Shown: piece by piece, positions 24,401 through 32,759 of the stretch
Layout: each line of letters begins with the position of its first letter
Position numbering within the stretch: the stretch's first letter is position 1
From: a virus
IMG/VR virus record: IMGVR_UViG_3300033997_000243
Span: 1-64,000 of that record
Direction: 5' to 3' (one strand)
Length of the DNA: 64,000 bases
Position numbers and translations under genes: made by a program
The notes under the pieces: generated by a model
The model's database searches: none
Seen by the model: the letters and a program-made list of their open reading frames with translations, nothing else
What the model was told of the DNA's origin: nothing

Positions 24401-27400
24401 CCTTAGTAAAACAAATACATTCGATTTGACTTTTGGTACGCGCAAAATTAAAATCAGTGGTGGTGTTGAATTCTTAAAACAATTCAATCCTAACTATGTG
24501 TTGCTTGATGAAAGTCATAAAGCAAAAACATTTATGCGTAGTGGCAAGACCTCAACAATTCATACTGTAATCAAAGAAGTATTTACTATGACTGGCGTTG
24601 CTTATGCGCGTTTAGCCACAGGTACTTTGGTTCACGGTATTCTTGCTGATGTTATCGGTCAAGCTGCTTTAATGAATGCTTACGCACTTAAAACTCCTGA
24701 TGAAATGGATAAACTTGGAATCAATCTTTCTGCTGAAGATGGTCCTGGTAAAATGCGTACAAAACTTGGTAAGTATTGCAGCATGATCACTCTGAAACGT
24801 AAAGAGTGGGCGTTCATGTTGCCTAATCCAATTGATACGTTTATTCAAATTCGTTTGTTCGATCCTACAGACGAAACAATGAATAAACTTGGTAACAAGT
24901 TACACCAAGAAGCTTACGAACACGTTATCAACGAAGTTAAATCTATCATTCTTTCTGGTGACATCGGTAAAGCTGATGACGATGAAGATGACGATGATGA
25001 AAACTCTTTCGATGATGAATTGGAAGAAAATGATGACGAAGAAGGTGGCGGTGGTGGTCGTGGAAAAGTTGTTGATGCCAGTGGTGTTATCAATGCTTCT
25101 ATGTTACCTACTATCGACAAAAAATACTTCCAACGTGTTGAGCAGCTAATTACAAATCCTTGGGGTGATTCTTACTTCAAAGAGTTGGCAGCTATTGCTG
25201 GTGTAAGACAAGGCGATTTTGTTCCATCAAAAGTTTCGATGGTAATAGAACGCTTACGTGAACATTTTGAAAGTGTTAAGTATGATGCAAACGCAGATCA
25301 AACTGGACGTATTATTCAGTGGGATCGTGAAATGCAAGCGAAAGAGTACGATATAGTTGAATATAAAGGTCAACTGTATATGCGTCGTCCAATTCCACTT
25401 GGGCCAGACGAATTACCGACTATAAAACGTCGATTGACTCCGAAAACTTCTACGCCACCAGATCAAGATTTGGATAACTGGAAACCGGAGATTAAAGGTA
25501 AGGTACTTATTTTCTGCCGCTACACAGGTAACACGAAATATATTTTCGATTCGTTACCTCCTGAGTACAAACGCAAAGCGCGTATGTTCCACGGTCAGAT
25601 TCCAGAAGATCAACGTAAGCAAAACTTACAAGACTTCATGAAATCAAAAGATGTAGAAATTTTCGTAGCCAACGAACAAGCTATTACAGAAGGTTACAAC
25701 CTTCAAATGGCAAGTCGTATTATTCGTGTTGATACTCCGTGGTCACCAGGTGATTACGAACAAAGTACAGCACGTATTTTCCGTCCAGATCCAGCCGCAG
25801 CAAAATTTACTGATGGTCAACCTGGAGATATGGCGCGTGAAGTTATTTACGTCGATTGGATTATGACTGGCGGTACATTGGAAGTTGGTAAAGTTGCTCG
25901 TTTGATGTGGAAAACTGTTGACAGTATTCGCTTCAATGAAAAAGGCAACAGACGTTATGAACCTTTAAACGAATACGTCTTGAAGCCAATCAAGATGTCT
26001 TTAGACTTGTTGTTTGAGCGCTGTGAATTAGAGGATTACCGTGGTACGTTAGAAGAAACGGAAAATGGTGAAACTCGTATTGTAAACGATTACTTTGGTG
26101 CAAAAGCTTTATTAGCAAACATCGAAGCAAGCGAATTTACGGAAATGCGTAAAACAACTCGTGCGGAAATGTTGGATCTTGATATTCCACCTATTCCAAA
26201 AGATTTCAAAACGATGCCACAAATTCCAACAATGCCGAATCAAAATATTCCTGATCCAGAAGGATTTGGTTTGGTTAAATTGTCAGAATATATTCCAACG
26301 CGCATCGAAGAAATTTTAGAAGATGCAGAAGCAGTGTTGAAAGGTAGTCCAGTTCGTACTGGTTTTGGTACTGGTACAATTGTTGGTTTGCAACGTACTC
26401 GGAAAATTCCTGATCCTGATAATCCAGGAGAAATGATTTCTGATCCACGCAGACCGATTCATAGTGTTCGTATTAAATATCATGAACGTAACATGCTGGA
26501 AAATATACCTCCTGTACTGATGCCTATTAGTATGGTTTATATTGCAACAAAAGTTTCCGGTAAAGTTTATGATCAGTTTTTCAAACCTACAGAAATGTGG
26601 GGAACGAAAACTGAGAAACTTCAGATGGAACGTGCAGCAGCCAAACAACAGGCAGAAGCTGATCGTATTCGCGCTCAGAGAGAACAGGCTGAGGAACAAC
26701 GCATCAAGCAAGAACGTGAAGATGCTCGTCGTCAGACACGCGAACGCGAACGTGCAAATATCCGCAAAGACAACATTGAGAAAAAACGCCCAGTAAATCA
26801 AGGTGTAGAAGTTGTTCCAAAAGTTCCGCGTGTACGGCCAACTGTTAGCGTGGTTCCTGCTGGTACACTTTCAGGTCGTGTTCCACCTAAACGTCCTGTT
26901 GCACCTGCGGCTCCAGCGATTAAACCTAAGAAGATTAAATTAATTCCTTCTTTCTATAACGGCTTATTGTGTATGCACGTTACGAATAATGATGCAGATG
27001 CAGATGGCTTGTTGAAATTTGGCTTCAAAAACTTTGAAGATTTCGTATACGTAGATTTCAAAGCGTTCCCTGCGTACTACGCTTTCTTGAACTGGATTGA
27101 AGAAAAATCAGACAAAGGACAGTTGGAAATTGATGGCCCAACTTATAATCGTTTGGTTGCTGTTTACGATATGTTTAGTGACAAGAAGATCGATCCTAAA
27201 CAACTCTTTAACCAACGTCATGCTAAGAAAATCATGAATGATGTTCAAGATTTTTTCCGTGCGCGTTTGCGTGAAAGCAAGAATACTAAAATGGTTAAAA
27301 TGTATCCGGTAACGATGCACGACCGTTTACGTATTGTTGTGGACAAAGCAACTAACCCATTTGCGAAACGTCTTGAAGGAAAAGCAATTCCTGGTGGCGG

Positions 27401-27557
27401 TGTAGGTGGAACTTGGAAGCTTCATCCTGGTATGCACATTTATTTCGCAGCTGGTAAACGCGAATTCATGAGCAAACTTAAAGAGTTGAAAGAAGCTGGT
27501 TACGTTATCACTAACCAAGATCAACTTGTTGCAAAAATTGATGATTTACGCATGTAA
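21489..27557 (+). CDS. Giant SNF2/SF2-type helicase, 2022 aa
   Basis: The N-terminal 850 residues are unrecognised. The ATPase core follows: motif I SPGGGKT (883-889), motif II DESH (1007-1010), a LATGT motif III, then an acidic insert rich in Asp and Glu with a Gly run (about 1163-1192). RecA domain 2 has VLIFCRY (from about 1339), FHGQIP, VANEQAITEGYNLQ and motif VI QSTARIFRP (from 1425). This pattern fits SNF2-like double-stranded-DNA translocases. Residues about 1700-1820 are a charged coiled coil and a Pro-rich linker before a folded C-terminal domain. Size and position among putative structural genes suggest a virion-associated or injected protein, but that is inferred. Confidence 0.8.
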   Translation: MAITIDGEFTSTSATAEELLTKAVAPVELDPKLKKLYTEAFYTVNNRPTEAGFKMDGFREAASKTLSVSMGLNNFFAFCRKALEQANILDDMPDSQVTAELQALASNIIQMNEEPSEDMVRHLLIALSTQRDTQSEDAEDSRFPKDMPFEDRPTANTIIKPSSRYKGGYDILFSGQYGRGGLKLHIKPFPALPTRPNDARHLGMMQTNYSTPIAQRIMAAAQKICELVTMRSDKGVLTLDNAHQRRLCQFPVDYNFKSWNSEISKLIGFPLNFFNNLDGSVTLYKSFLNVLVIIEQEPELMQPWASWNSSQTRAQISGTESIEVPRPKNETLITPTVVFTPRVGGSISLSFERAIVNFMCQSETGDKALYCLSSWVTQWAGAFLKPKHAKGINYDPRRTAQYVIPPSRIQELAGYREKFGYHVSESKSDDDGLVIMPDGRFGYIPSPADSSNDNALAYEQAYEEMLSLSYELGLPAGSPAGASVTASNPEKLNIAGTNGLMADKNSKLKSMRGALIAFNWDYNTLLYASETDNLVPKDLNGCTPPDDLIMADFLGFDFKEPGEKSQKKHILTSLSEFRHDPDALHTLTNLNSILQIRKLAPDLNIPEERKKLVDAPIYLRVFLNQRLIKLFETYSFYAKEGVVPNIVQLIEETKKEKNYTSFTLEGTPLDFDLYSNLIPDTIDGSSLLADHLYGQGYVVLAFLLKALADAEGTPGTNLHAMIADEVGFSNVKTELPDHPAHLNFRSADTTMAKFNNIYTYFGGCLFKNMCKHITLIPKKELLYPKRDEKDLNNKNLPSFNYISTDVLPLAYIFSKYVPKALDYFERAEEMFDRYQQDSDVDVEDIVAPGIVAVNGKKPQMFPHQVKAHQFLRKAPKYAILDVSPGGGKTLIGITDILCLAEKHKADHFVPLVLAPDGLCANWCEDTAKFTNGNWNTIPITTKIVKIWGLDLLTKIIKDAPRNTIIVAGIHFLSKTNTFDLTFGTRKIKISGGVEFLKQFNPNYVLLDESHKAKTFMRSGKTSTIHTVIKEVFTMTGVAYARLATGTLVHGILADVIGQAALMNAYALKTPDEMDKLGINLSAEDGPGKMRTKLGKYCSMITLKRKEWAFMLPNPIDTFIQIRLFDPTDETMNKLGNKLHQEAYEHVINEVKSIILSGDIGKADDDEDDDDENSFDDELEENDDEEGGGGGRGKVVDASGVINASMLPTIDKKYFQRVEQLITNPWGDSYFKELAAIAGVRQGDFVPSKVSMVIERLREHFESVKYDANADQTGRIIQWDREMQAKEYDIVEYKGQLYMRRPIPLGPDELPTIKRRLTPKTSTPPDQDLDNWKPEIKGKVLIFCRYTGNTKYIFDSLPPEYKRKARMFHGQIPEDQRKQNLQDFMKSKDVEIFVANEQAITEGYNLQMASRIIRVDTPWSPGDYEQSTARIFRPDPAAAKFTDGQPGDMAREVIYVDWIMTGGTLEVGKVARLMWKTVDSIRFNEKGNRRYEPLNEYVLKPIKMSLDLLFERCELEDYRGTLEETENGETRIVNDYFGAKALLANIEASEFTEMRKTTRAEMLDLDIPPIPKDFKTMPQIPTMPNQNIPDPEGFGLVKLSEYIPTRIEEILEDAEAVLKGSPVRTGFGTGTIVGLQRTRKIPDPDNPGEMISDPRRPIHSVRIKYHERNMLENIPPVLMPISMVYIATKVSGKVYDQFFKPTEMWGTKTEKLQMERAAAKQQAEADRIRAQREQAEEQRIKQEREDARRQTRERERANIRKDNIEKKRPVNQGVEVVPKVPRVRPTVSVVPAGTLSGRVPPKRPVAPAAPAIKPKKIKLIPSFYNGLLCMHVTNNDADADGLLKFGFKNFEDFVYVDFKAFPAYYAFLNWIEEKSDKGQLEIDGPTYNRLVAVYDMFSDKKIDPKQLFNQRHAKKIMNDVQDFFRARLRESKNTKMVKMYPVTMHDRLRIVVDKATNPFAKRLEGKAIPGGGVGGTWKLHPGMHIYFAAGKREFMSKLKELKEAGYVITNQDQLVAKIDDLRM

Positions 27558-27566
27558 GGAAATTAA

Positions 27567-28151
27567 ATGGAAACCAATATCCAACGCTTACAACGTCAGC
27601 AAATGATTTTGAAGTTTCTTGGGTATTATACCGGAGCGTGTGACGGCATTTGGTCTGAAAAGACCATTGCCGCCAAACGTGCTTTTGAAGTTAGCGGTAA
27701 ATTCAGTCCGGCATATCCGAATCATGGTATGCCTTTTGACTTTACCTCAAAACTTCCTTCTGGCATAATGCTTGATTATACGAAACCGAAAAGTGGATTG
27801 CTTACTCACGTAGATATACCAACGGGTTACTACGAAAAGTTGGCTGCTGAACTTGTTAAAGTAGATCAGGTTTTTGATCCAACCCAAAACATAAAAGCCG
27901 CTTACGATCCATTAATGGCTGATACGGTAAGATCTCAAACTGTCGAACCCCGTAGACAGAAAGTTGAACCAGTAGAAGTTATTAAAACTGCTGAAGCGGT
28001 TGTGACTGAAAATGTTGAACAACCGCCTGAGCAAAATAAAGATGCTGGAGCTACCGATAATTCACAGGTAAAAACAGCTGAACAGCTGAATGCTAACCGT
28101 GATCAAAATCGGCATCACAAGCATCCTAATCAAAACCACAGACCGCGTTAA
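27567..28151 (+). CDS. Peptidoglycan-binding-domain protein, 194 aa
   Basis: Residues about 5-45 match the PG_binding_1 pattern: an LQRQQ helix, LGYYTGACDG, IWSEKT, then AAKRAFEVSG. The rest is a Pro, Glu and Asn-rich, probably disordered tail ending in His and Arg. No lytic catalytic domain is present, so it may target or anchor a cell-wall-acting partner, or be a virion protein contacting the host wall. There is no signal peptide. AAGGAAATTA precedes the ATG. A terminator follows, so it ends the 19159-28151 operon. Confidence 0.6.
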   Translation: METNIQRLQRQQMILKFLGYYTGACDGIWSEKTIAAKRAFEVSGKFSPAYPNHGMPFDFTSKLPSGIMLDYTKPKSGLLTHVDIPTGYYEKLAAELVKVDQVFDPTQNIKAAYDPLMADTVRSQTVEPRRQKVEPVEVIKTAEAVVTENVEQPPEQNKDAGATDNSQVKTAEQLNANRDQNRHHKHPNQNHRPR

Positions 28152-28158
28152 ACTCAAA

Positions 28159-28186
28159 GGGCAGCCTAACGGTTGCCCTTTTTCTT
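28159..28186 (+). terminator. Intrinsic terminator upstream of the polymerase operon
   Basis: GGGCAGCC (28159-28166) pairs with GGTTGCCC (28171-28178), one G-T pair, loop TAAC, followed by a T tract. Confidence 0.9.
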
Positions 28187-28198
28187 TGCTTGTACAAA

Positions 28199-28221
28199 AC
28201 TGTAAATCAATATGTGTAAAC
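28199..28221 (+). promoter_or_regulatory. Putative phage promoter motif before DNA polymerase
   Basis: ACTGTAAATC followed by ATGTGTAAAC, 13 nt after a terminator's T tract and just before the AAGAGG ribosome binding site of the polymerase gene. It shares its first ten bases with the motif at 3112. Confidence 0.4.
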
Positions 28222-28236
28222 TAAGAGGTTAATCAC

Positions 28237-30201
28237 ATGGCAGTTGTTTCAGCAAAGAAAAAACATGCTAAACAAGAGATTCCACTTCGTTGGATAGACT
28301 TAGGCTATAAACCTAAAAAATCCATAAGGGAGGCTCTTAAGTCACGCTTTTCAGATGGAAATCTGTACAACGTGAAAGCAGTCCGGTATAAAAATCCAGA
28401 TGCTAAGAAAAGAATATTATTTGTACTCGATCATGTACCTACAGAAGATCTTGAGAGCAATCGTTTGCTTTCTGGTGCGACAGGTGAAAAGTTTTTATTG
28501 CTTTGTAAACTTGCACACGAGTATTATAGATCGGAATGTGCTGAAAGTGACTATGATTGGGTAGCAACAAACTTTAATCAGTTTAAAACTTATGGTAAAG
28601 CTTACGCAGATACGCTTGATGAAAGCAATCAGGATTTTGCACGGCATTTAAAGCAAACTATTTGTGAGTACAAGCCTGACATTGTTGTTACATTTGGGCA
28701 AGATCCTTTTACTTATTTGTGTCCACTTGCTTATCAAAAATCTAAGCAGAACTTTGTCAACTACTTAGGTCAAGCTGTTGATGCTAACGTAAGTATAAAG
28801 AATAAAGATGGAAAAACAATAGAGCATGATTTTGTTGTAGTTCCTTCTCTTTCATTTAACACAGTATTTAGCACCAAAACAAAAGAGAATTATTATCTTA
28901 GTGGTTATTCAGCCAGAAATCTTGTAACAGCTCTTGATGGCGGTATTAATCGCTACAACATTCAACCTGTACACATAATGAAACGGAACAAATTCGTTCC
29001 AAAGTATAAAACTCATTATGTGACAAAAGTTTCCGAAGTAGAGCGCATTCTGAAAAAGATGGCTGCTGCTGAATACGTGGCTGTCGATACTGAAACCGAG
29101 GATCTTAGTAAGGTTCTTAATAAAGTTCAGACTGTGCAATTATGTTGTGATGCTAAGAACGCTTATGTAATTCCAATTTATCACTTTGATACTCCATTTA
29201 GTCGTAAGGAGCTTGATCGAATCAAAGTGCTTATGCGAATGTTTTTTGAGAGAAAGAATAAAAACAAGTTGCATATTACCACCAACGGAAAGTTTGACCT
29301 TAATGTAATGAGGGCAAATTTTGACATCAGACATTTCAAAGCTGATATGTGGGATATTGCGGCTGGTGAATTCATCTTAGATGAAAACATGAAAGTGTTA
29401 TCTACTGCTACAGGTAAAGGTTACTTTAATTTAGGTAATCTTTCAATGCAGTATGGATGCACTGCTTTCCTTGACAATCCATTTGGTAAAGAAAATCGCG
29501 CACACATTGCACAAACTCCATTGACTGAACCTGTACTTCAATATTGTAGTCTCGACGTTGTTGTTCCTTGGTTGATCTTTCATCAGCAATTACGCAGAGC
29601 GAAAGATATTGGATTTAAAAAGTACCAGAAAACAGTTTCAACCATTGTTGGAGATCAGATACATTCGTTCTCTATTTTGGAATCTACTGGTGCGCTTTGT
29701 GATGTTGATTACTTGTTCTATCTAAAAACAAAAGATAGTCCAGTGAACCAAATCATTAAGGAACGTGAACTCAATATTAAAAACAGCGATGAAGTTCGTA
29801 AAGCCAATAAGATTCTGGCTAAGAATCGTGGTGCGCCTCAACGCGGATTGTTTGGTACTGTTGAACTGAACAACTTTGATCTTAGCAAAGAAGAACATAA
29901 ACAAATATTGTTCTTTGACGTTTGTAAATTGGAACCAGTAAACTTTTCTACCAAGAAAAAGCGTAAAGGTACTGACCAGCCAATGCCTCAGATTGATAAA
30001 CAATTTCAGGCCAAGCACAAAGACGTTAAAATCGTTAAGAACTTCACGGATTTACAAAAAGCTCAGAAGTTACGAAACAGTTATGTGAATAGTTTTATTA
30101 AATTGTTTGCTACTGATAAAGACTTCAAGCACACACGTAGATTAAGACCTAACTATAGTTACCAAGCTGTTGTTACTGGTCGGACGAGTGCATCAAATCC
30201 T
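28237..30201 (+). CDS. DNA polymerase family A, exon 1 (UDG-like and 3'-5' exonuclease domains)
   Basis: Codons 1-655 of a spliced 1089-aa replicative polymerase. Residues about 60-225 have a uracil-DNA-glycosylase-like layout, with a DIVVTFGQDPF strand-turn; polymerases with an N-terminal domain of this kind are known in SPO1-type phages. The exonuclease motifs are Exo I DTET (284-287), Exo II NGKFD (350-354) and Exo III YCSLD (436-440), all with catalytic acids kept, so proofreading should work. The exon ends at TGRTSASNP, inside the conserved segment before motif A. Without splicing, the frame runs into the intron and stops at 30217-30219. Confidence 0.85.
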
Positions 30202-30307
30202 AGATTGGGCTTCATGTAGGAAACTGCATGTCGAAAGCTACCTAAACGGGGAAGAGTCCTGTGTAGAGAATACATGGGAAGAACCCCGTAGCAAAGAATG
30301 TTATACG

Positions 30308-30322
30308 TGATATAGTCTTAAC
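30308..30322 (+). repeat. Extra copy of the intron S element
   Basis: TGATATAGTCTTAAC here matches TGATATAGTCTCAAC at 30946-30960 in 14 of 15 positions. The downstream copy is the normal 3' strand of P7. The upstream copy lies just before the ribosome binding site of the endonuclease gene and could compete for the same GACTA partner. Confidence 0.85.
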
Positions 30323-30337
30323 CAGAGGAGTAAGATT

Positions 30338-30841
30338 ATGTTACTGACCGCGACTAAATTTCATGGTATTTTTATAAATAAAAGGACAAAGAAGGTATAC
30401 TCTAAACGATCTGGAAGTTTAAAAGAGTTAAAGCAATCCCATGTCTATGATAAAAGGAAGAGAAAACCTAAACCATATATTCAGGTTGGCGTTCCAGAAT
30501 GTACCCTTCTTCATAGAATTATCGCCTATACTTTTATCGGAAATGCTGATGGTTTGACTGTTAATCATAAAAACGGCAATACATTAGATAACCGAATCAA
30601 AAATTTAGAGATAGTGACCCTTGAGCAAAATCTTTTGCATGCAAAAGAAACCGGTTTACTATCGAAAGGCGAAAGTCACGGGAGATCTTTATACAAAGAC
30701 TCTTTATTACTAAAAGCATTGAAGAGAATATCTTCTGGTTTTTCTGTCAAAAGCACCGCTGAAAAATATAAAGTAAGCCAAAGTTATTTAAACAAAGTTA
30801 AAAACGGCGTTTACAGACGAGACTTATTAAATCGCGTATAA
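30338..30841 (+). CDS. Intron-encoded HNH homing endonuclease
   Basis: 167 aa, inserted in the P6 loop of the intron as in T4 td. HNH residues: His59 in LLHR, Asn76-His77 in VNHKNG, and Asn85 in DNRIKNLEIVT. A C-terminal helix-turn-helix-like segment (about 124-160, ending SQSYLNKVKNGVYRR) resembles the modular DNA-binding domains of such enzymes. It should cut intronless polymerase alleles near the insertion site and spread the intron. GAGGAGTAAG is its ribosome binding site. The I-HmuI family, also in a phage polymerase intron, is the closest known parallel by location. Confidence 0.9.
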   Translation: MLLTATKFHGIFINKRTKKVYSKRSGSLKELKQSHVYDKRKRKPKPYIQVGVPECTLLHRIIAYTFIGNADGLTVNHKNGNTLDNRIKNLEIVTLEQNLLHAKETGLLSKGESHGRSLYKDSLLLKALKRISSGFSVKSTAEKYKVSQSYLNKVKNGVYRRDLLNRV

Positions 30842-31058
30842 CAGGAAAAGCTCTAACGACTATCGCTGAAATGCGAGTAGGGTGATAAGCAAATGATCAC
30901 TCCAAACGGTAGCGGCCTACGTTTATTGAAAAATAAATATGGCCTTGATATAGTCTCAACTTCCATTTGTAAAGAATGGAGCGATGTGTAAGACGAGGAT
31001 TGCTGAAACTCGCATCATCGGGATATGTTTTGCGAACATATCTTAAGAAAGAATAAAG

Positions 31059-32363
31059 AATCTCCAGCAAGTACCTAGCCGTGATGAATTAGGCTACCAT
31101 ATTAAACGTCTGCTTATTTCTCAACCTGGAACATTATTGATCAAGGTTGACTACTCGGCTCACGAAGTACGTGGTTGGTCTATTATTAGTGGCGATAAAA
31201 ATGTTGCTGATGTTTTCCAAGTTGGTGCTGATTTACGTAATCGCTATAAGTTTGTTCCAGATCCTTGGATTGCTCACCGAATAGAAATTGAAGGTGACGT
31301 TCACCGTATCAACGCTAGTTACTTCTTTGGACTTCCAATCCATGAAGTAAGTAAGCCTATTCGTAACGCAGTAAAAACAGTTATCTTCGGTTTGATTTAT
31401 CAACAAGGTGATGATGGTTTATCCTTATCTACTGGTCAGACTGTTGAGAAAATTCGTGAACTTAAAGCGAAGTTTCTTGAAAGATTCCCTGTTGGTTACG
31501 GTTGGTTTGATACCTGTAAGAAAGATGCGGTTGACAATTTGTTTGTTGAAAGTCCTGTTGGTCGTCGTCGTACATTATGGCCACTGATGTTCAAGAAACT
31601 TGTTGATCGTCAAACTGATTACAGAAGCAAGGACAAACATTTAAACAGTATTATCAATCGTTGTTTACGTCAAGCGGTTAACAGTCCAGTTCAAGGTTTT
31701 GGTAGTGACCTTATGATGTTGGCAATACGTTTGATTGATAAATACAAATATCAACATTTCTTGGACACTGGTAAATATCCATTAATGAACCTTAATGTTT
31801 CCGTACACGACAGTTTAACTGTTGAAGTTGGTTACGAGTGGTTCTGGTTAGCAGTTAAATTTATCGAACGTGCTATGACTACTGGAGCTAAAACTCTGGT
31901 AGAAGAAAAGTTTGATTATAAATTTACTAGCGCACCTGAAATGGATTTTGATATTGGTGGAAACGAGCGGGATGTTAAGGCGTGGAACTTTAGTTTCTTA
32001 AGTATGGAAGCTTTAGTTCGTAAGAGTCTTGAGTTCCAAAGTAAAGAATTGGGCCACAAAGTAAACATTGATAAAGTTGTAGATACTATCATGCAAGATC
32101 AGTATGCTGATATGCCTGAGTGGTTACAAAAACAATTGTGGGCTAATAACATCAAAATCAGAAGTATGCCAAAGAAAAATCCTTTGACTAAAGAGGAAAT
32201 CAAATTGGCTGCTGTTTACGCAAAAGAAACTCGTAGTAACAAAGTTTTACTTGACAAGGCGATTGCTGAAATTGAAGCAAGCAAGAAAAAAGCTGCTAAA
32301 ACAGAATCAACTAGAAGTGAGACAGTTGCTGCGGCCAAGAAGAAACTTAAGGAAGCGGCCTAA
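31059..32363 (+). CDS. DNA polymerase family A, exon 2 (polymerase domain)
   Basis: Codons 656-1089, starting AAT CTC CAG (NLQQVPSRDELG). Motif A is VDYSAHEVR with catalytic Asp686. Motif B is RNAVKTVIFGLIYQQG, with Arg757, Lys761 and the fingers Phe and Tyr. Motif C is VHDS with Asp906; the Glu of the usual HDE is Ser here. The final 60 residues are lysine-rich and may be a flexible tail. All residues needed for nucleotidyl transfer by the two-metal mechanism, Asp686 and Asp906, are kept. The ORF appears to begin with an internal codon at 31137, but real coding starts at the splice junction. Confidence 0.9.
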   Translation, partial: NLQQVPSRDELGYHIKRLLISQPGTLLIKVDYSAHEVRGWSIISGDKNVADVFQVGADLRNRYKFVPDPWIAHRIEIEGDVHRINASYFFGLPIHEVSKPIRNAVKTVIFGLIYQQGDDGLSLSTGQTVEKIRELKAKFLERFPVGYGWFDTCKKDAVDNLFVESPVGRRRTLWPLMFKKLVDRQTDYRSKDKHLNSIINRCLRQAVNSPVQGFGSDLMMLAIRLIDKYKYQHFLDTGKYPLMNLNVSVHDSLTVEVGYEWFWLAVKFIERAMTTGAKTLVEEKFDYKFTSAPEMDFDIGGNERDVKAWNFSFLSMEALVRKSLEFQSKELGHKVNIDKVVDTIMQDQYADMPEWLQKQLWANNIKIRSMPKKNPLTKEEIKLAAVYAKETRSNKVLLDKAIAEIEASKKKAAKTESTRSETVAAAKKKLKEAA

Positions 32364-32384
32364 TTAGGCCGCTATGGTTCTTTT
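32355..32384 (+). terminator. Palindromic hairpin overlapping the polymerase stop codon
   Basis: GCGGCCTAATTAGGCCGC (32355-32372) is a perfect 18-nt palindrome containing the TAA stop. The T tract (32381-32384) is short and 8 nt away, so termination is probably partial; mRNA processing or stability are alternatives. Confidence 0.55.
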
Positions 32385-32759
32385 ATGTTAGAGCAAATTC
32401 TCAAAAAACATTTCCCCGATATTACTGCTGAAACTTTGGCCGAAGTTACGTCAGAGATTAAAAAACAACAGGCTACGGATGCAGCAAATCTTTTGAATCA
32501 TATGCTGGAAAAAGATCCTCGCGCTGTCTCCGCTTTATTATCCACAAATTTCATTTGCAGTCTTGCTATTGCAGATACAGATGTTTTCGCTACCCAACTT
32601 AATCAAGATCTTTGCAGTTTAGGAATTCTTGGACTACTTCAGGGAGTTATTGGTAGCGAAAATATAATTCGCGCTATCCCACATGACGTAGTTGGCTTGA
32701 ATACCGTTTCAGTTGTTCGTTATTTTACAATACAACCTAATACGGAGCAAACATCTTGA
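32385..32759 (+). CDS. Hypothetical protein, 124 aa
   Basis: Not recognised. Mostly helical in the first half, with a hydrophobic stretch (LCSLGILGLLQGVIG) around residue 80 that is short for a membrane helix. There is no clear ribosome binding site; the polymerase-end hairpin lies just upstream and may affect its translation. It overlaps the clamp-like gene by 4 nt (TTGA), so the two are probably cotranslated. Confidence 0.65.
   Translation: MLEQILKKHFPDITAETLAEVTSEIKKQQATDAANLLNHMLEKDPRAVSALLSTNFICSLAIADTDVFATQLNQDLCSLGILGLLQGVIGSENIIRAIPHDVVGLNTVSVVRYFTIQPNTEQTS

Larger units (their letters stand above)
30202..31058 (+). other. Group I intron (IA2, T4 td-like) in the DNA polymerase gene
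   Basis: 857 nt. The 5' end AGATTGGGCTT forms P1 with exon AATCCT, giving the U-G pair at the splice site; the last base is G (31058). P2 is CATGTAG/CTGCATG. P3 is GCTACC/GGTAGC. P4 is ACGGGG with CCCCGT. P5 is CCTGTGTA/TACATGGG. P7 is GACTA (near 30858) with TAGTC (30951). P7.1, P7.2 and P8 hairpins can be drawn. CTAAACGGGGAA, AACGACTATC, GAGTAGGG and GATATAGTCT match the T4 td core as I recall it. Splicing at these sites joins SNP to NLQQVPS, the normal polymerase sequence. Confidence 0.9.

Noticed and set aside
30211-30240. Alternative 5' splice site after 30217, from a U-G pair in CATGTAG/CTGCATG
   Set aside because: It would create an in-frame TAG at the join; this hairpin is P2, and the P1 at 30196-30212 gives a clean join.
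30202-31136. Reading the polymerase as two broken genes or a frameshifted pseudogene
   Set aside because: A complete group I intron core fits, and splicing restores the conserved polymerase segment exactly.
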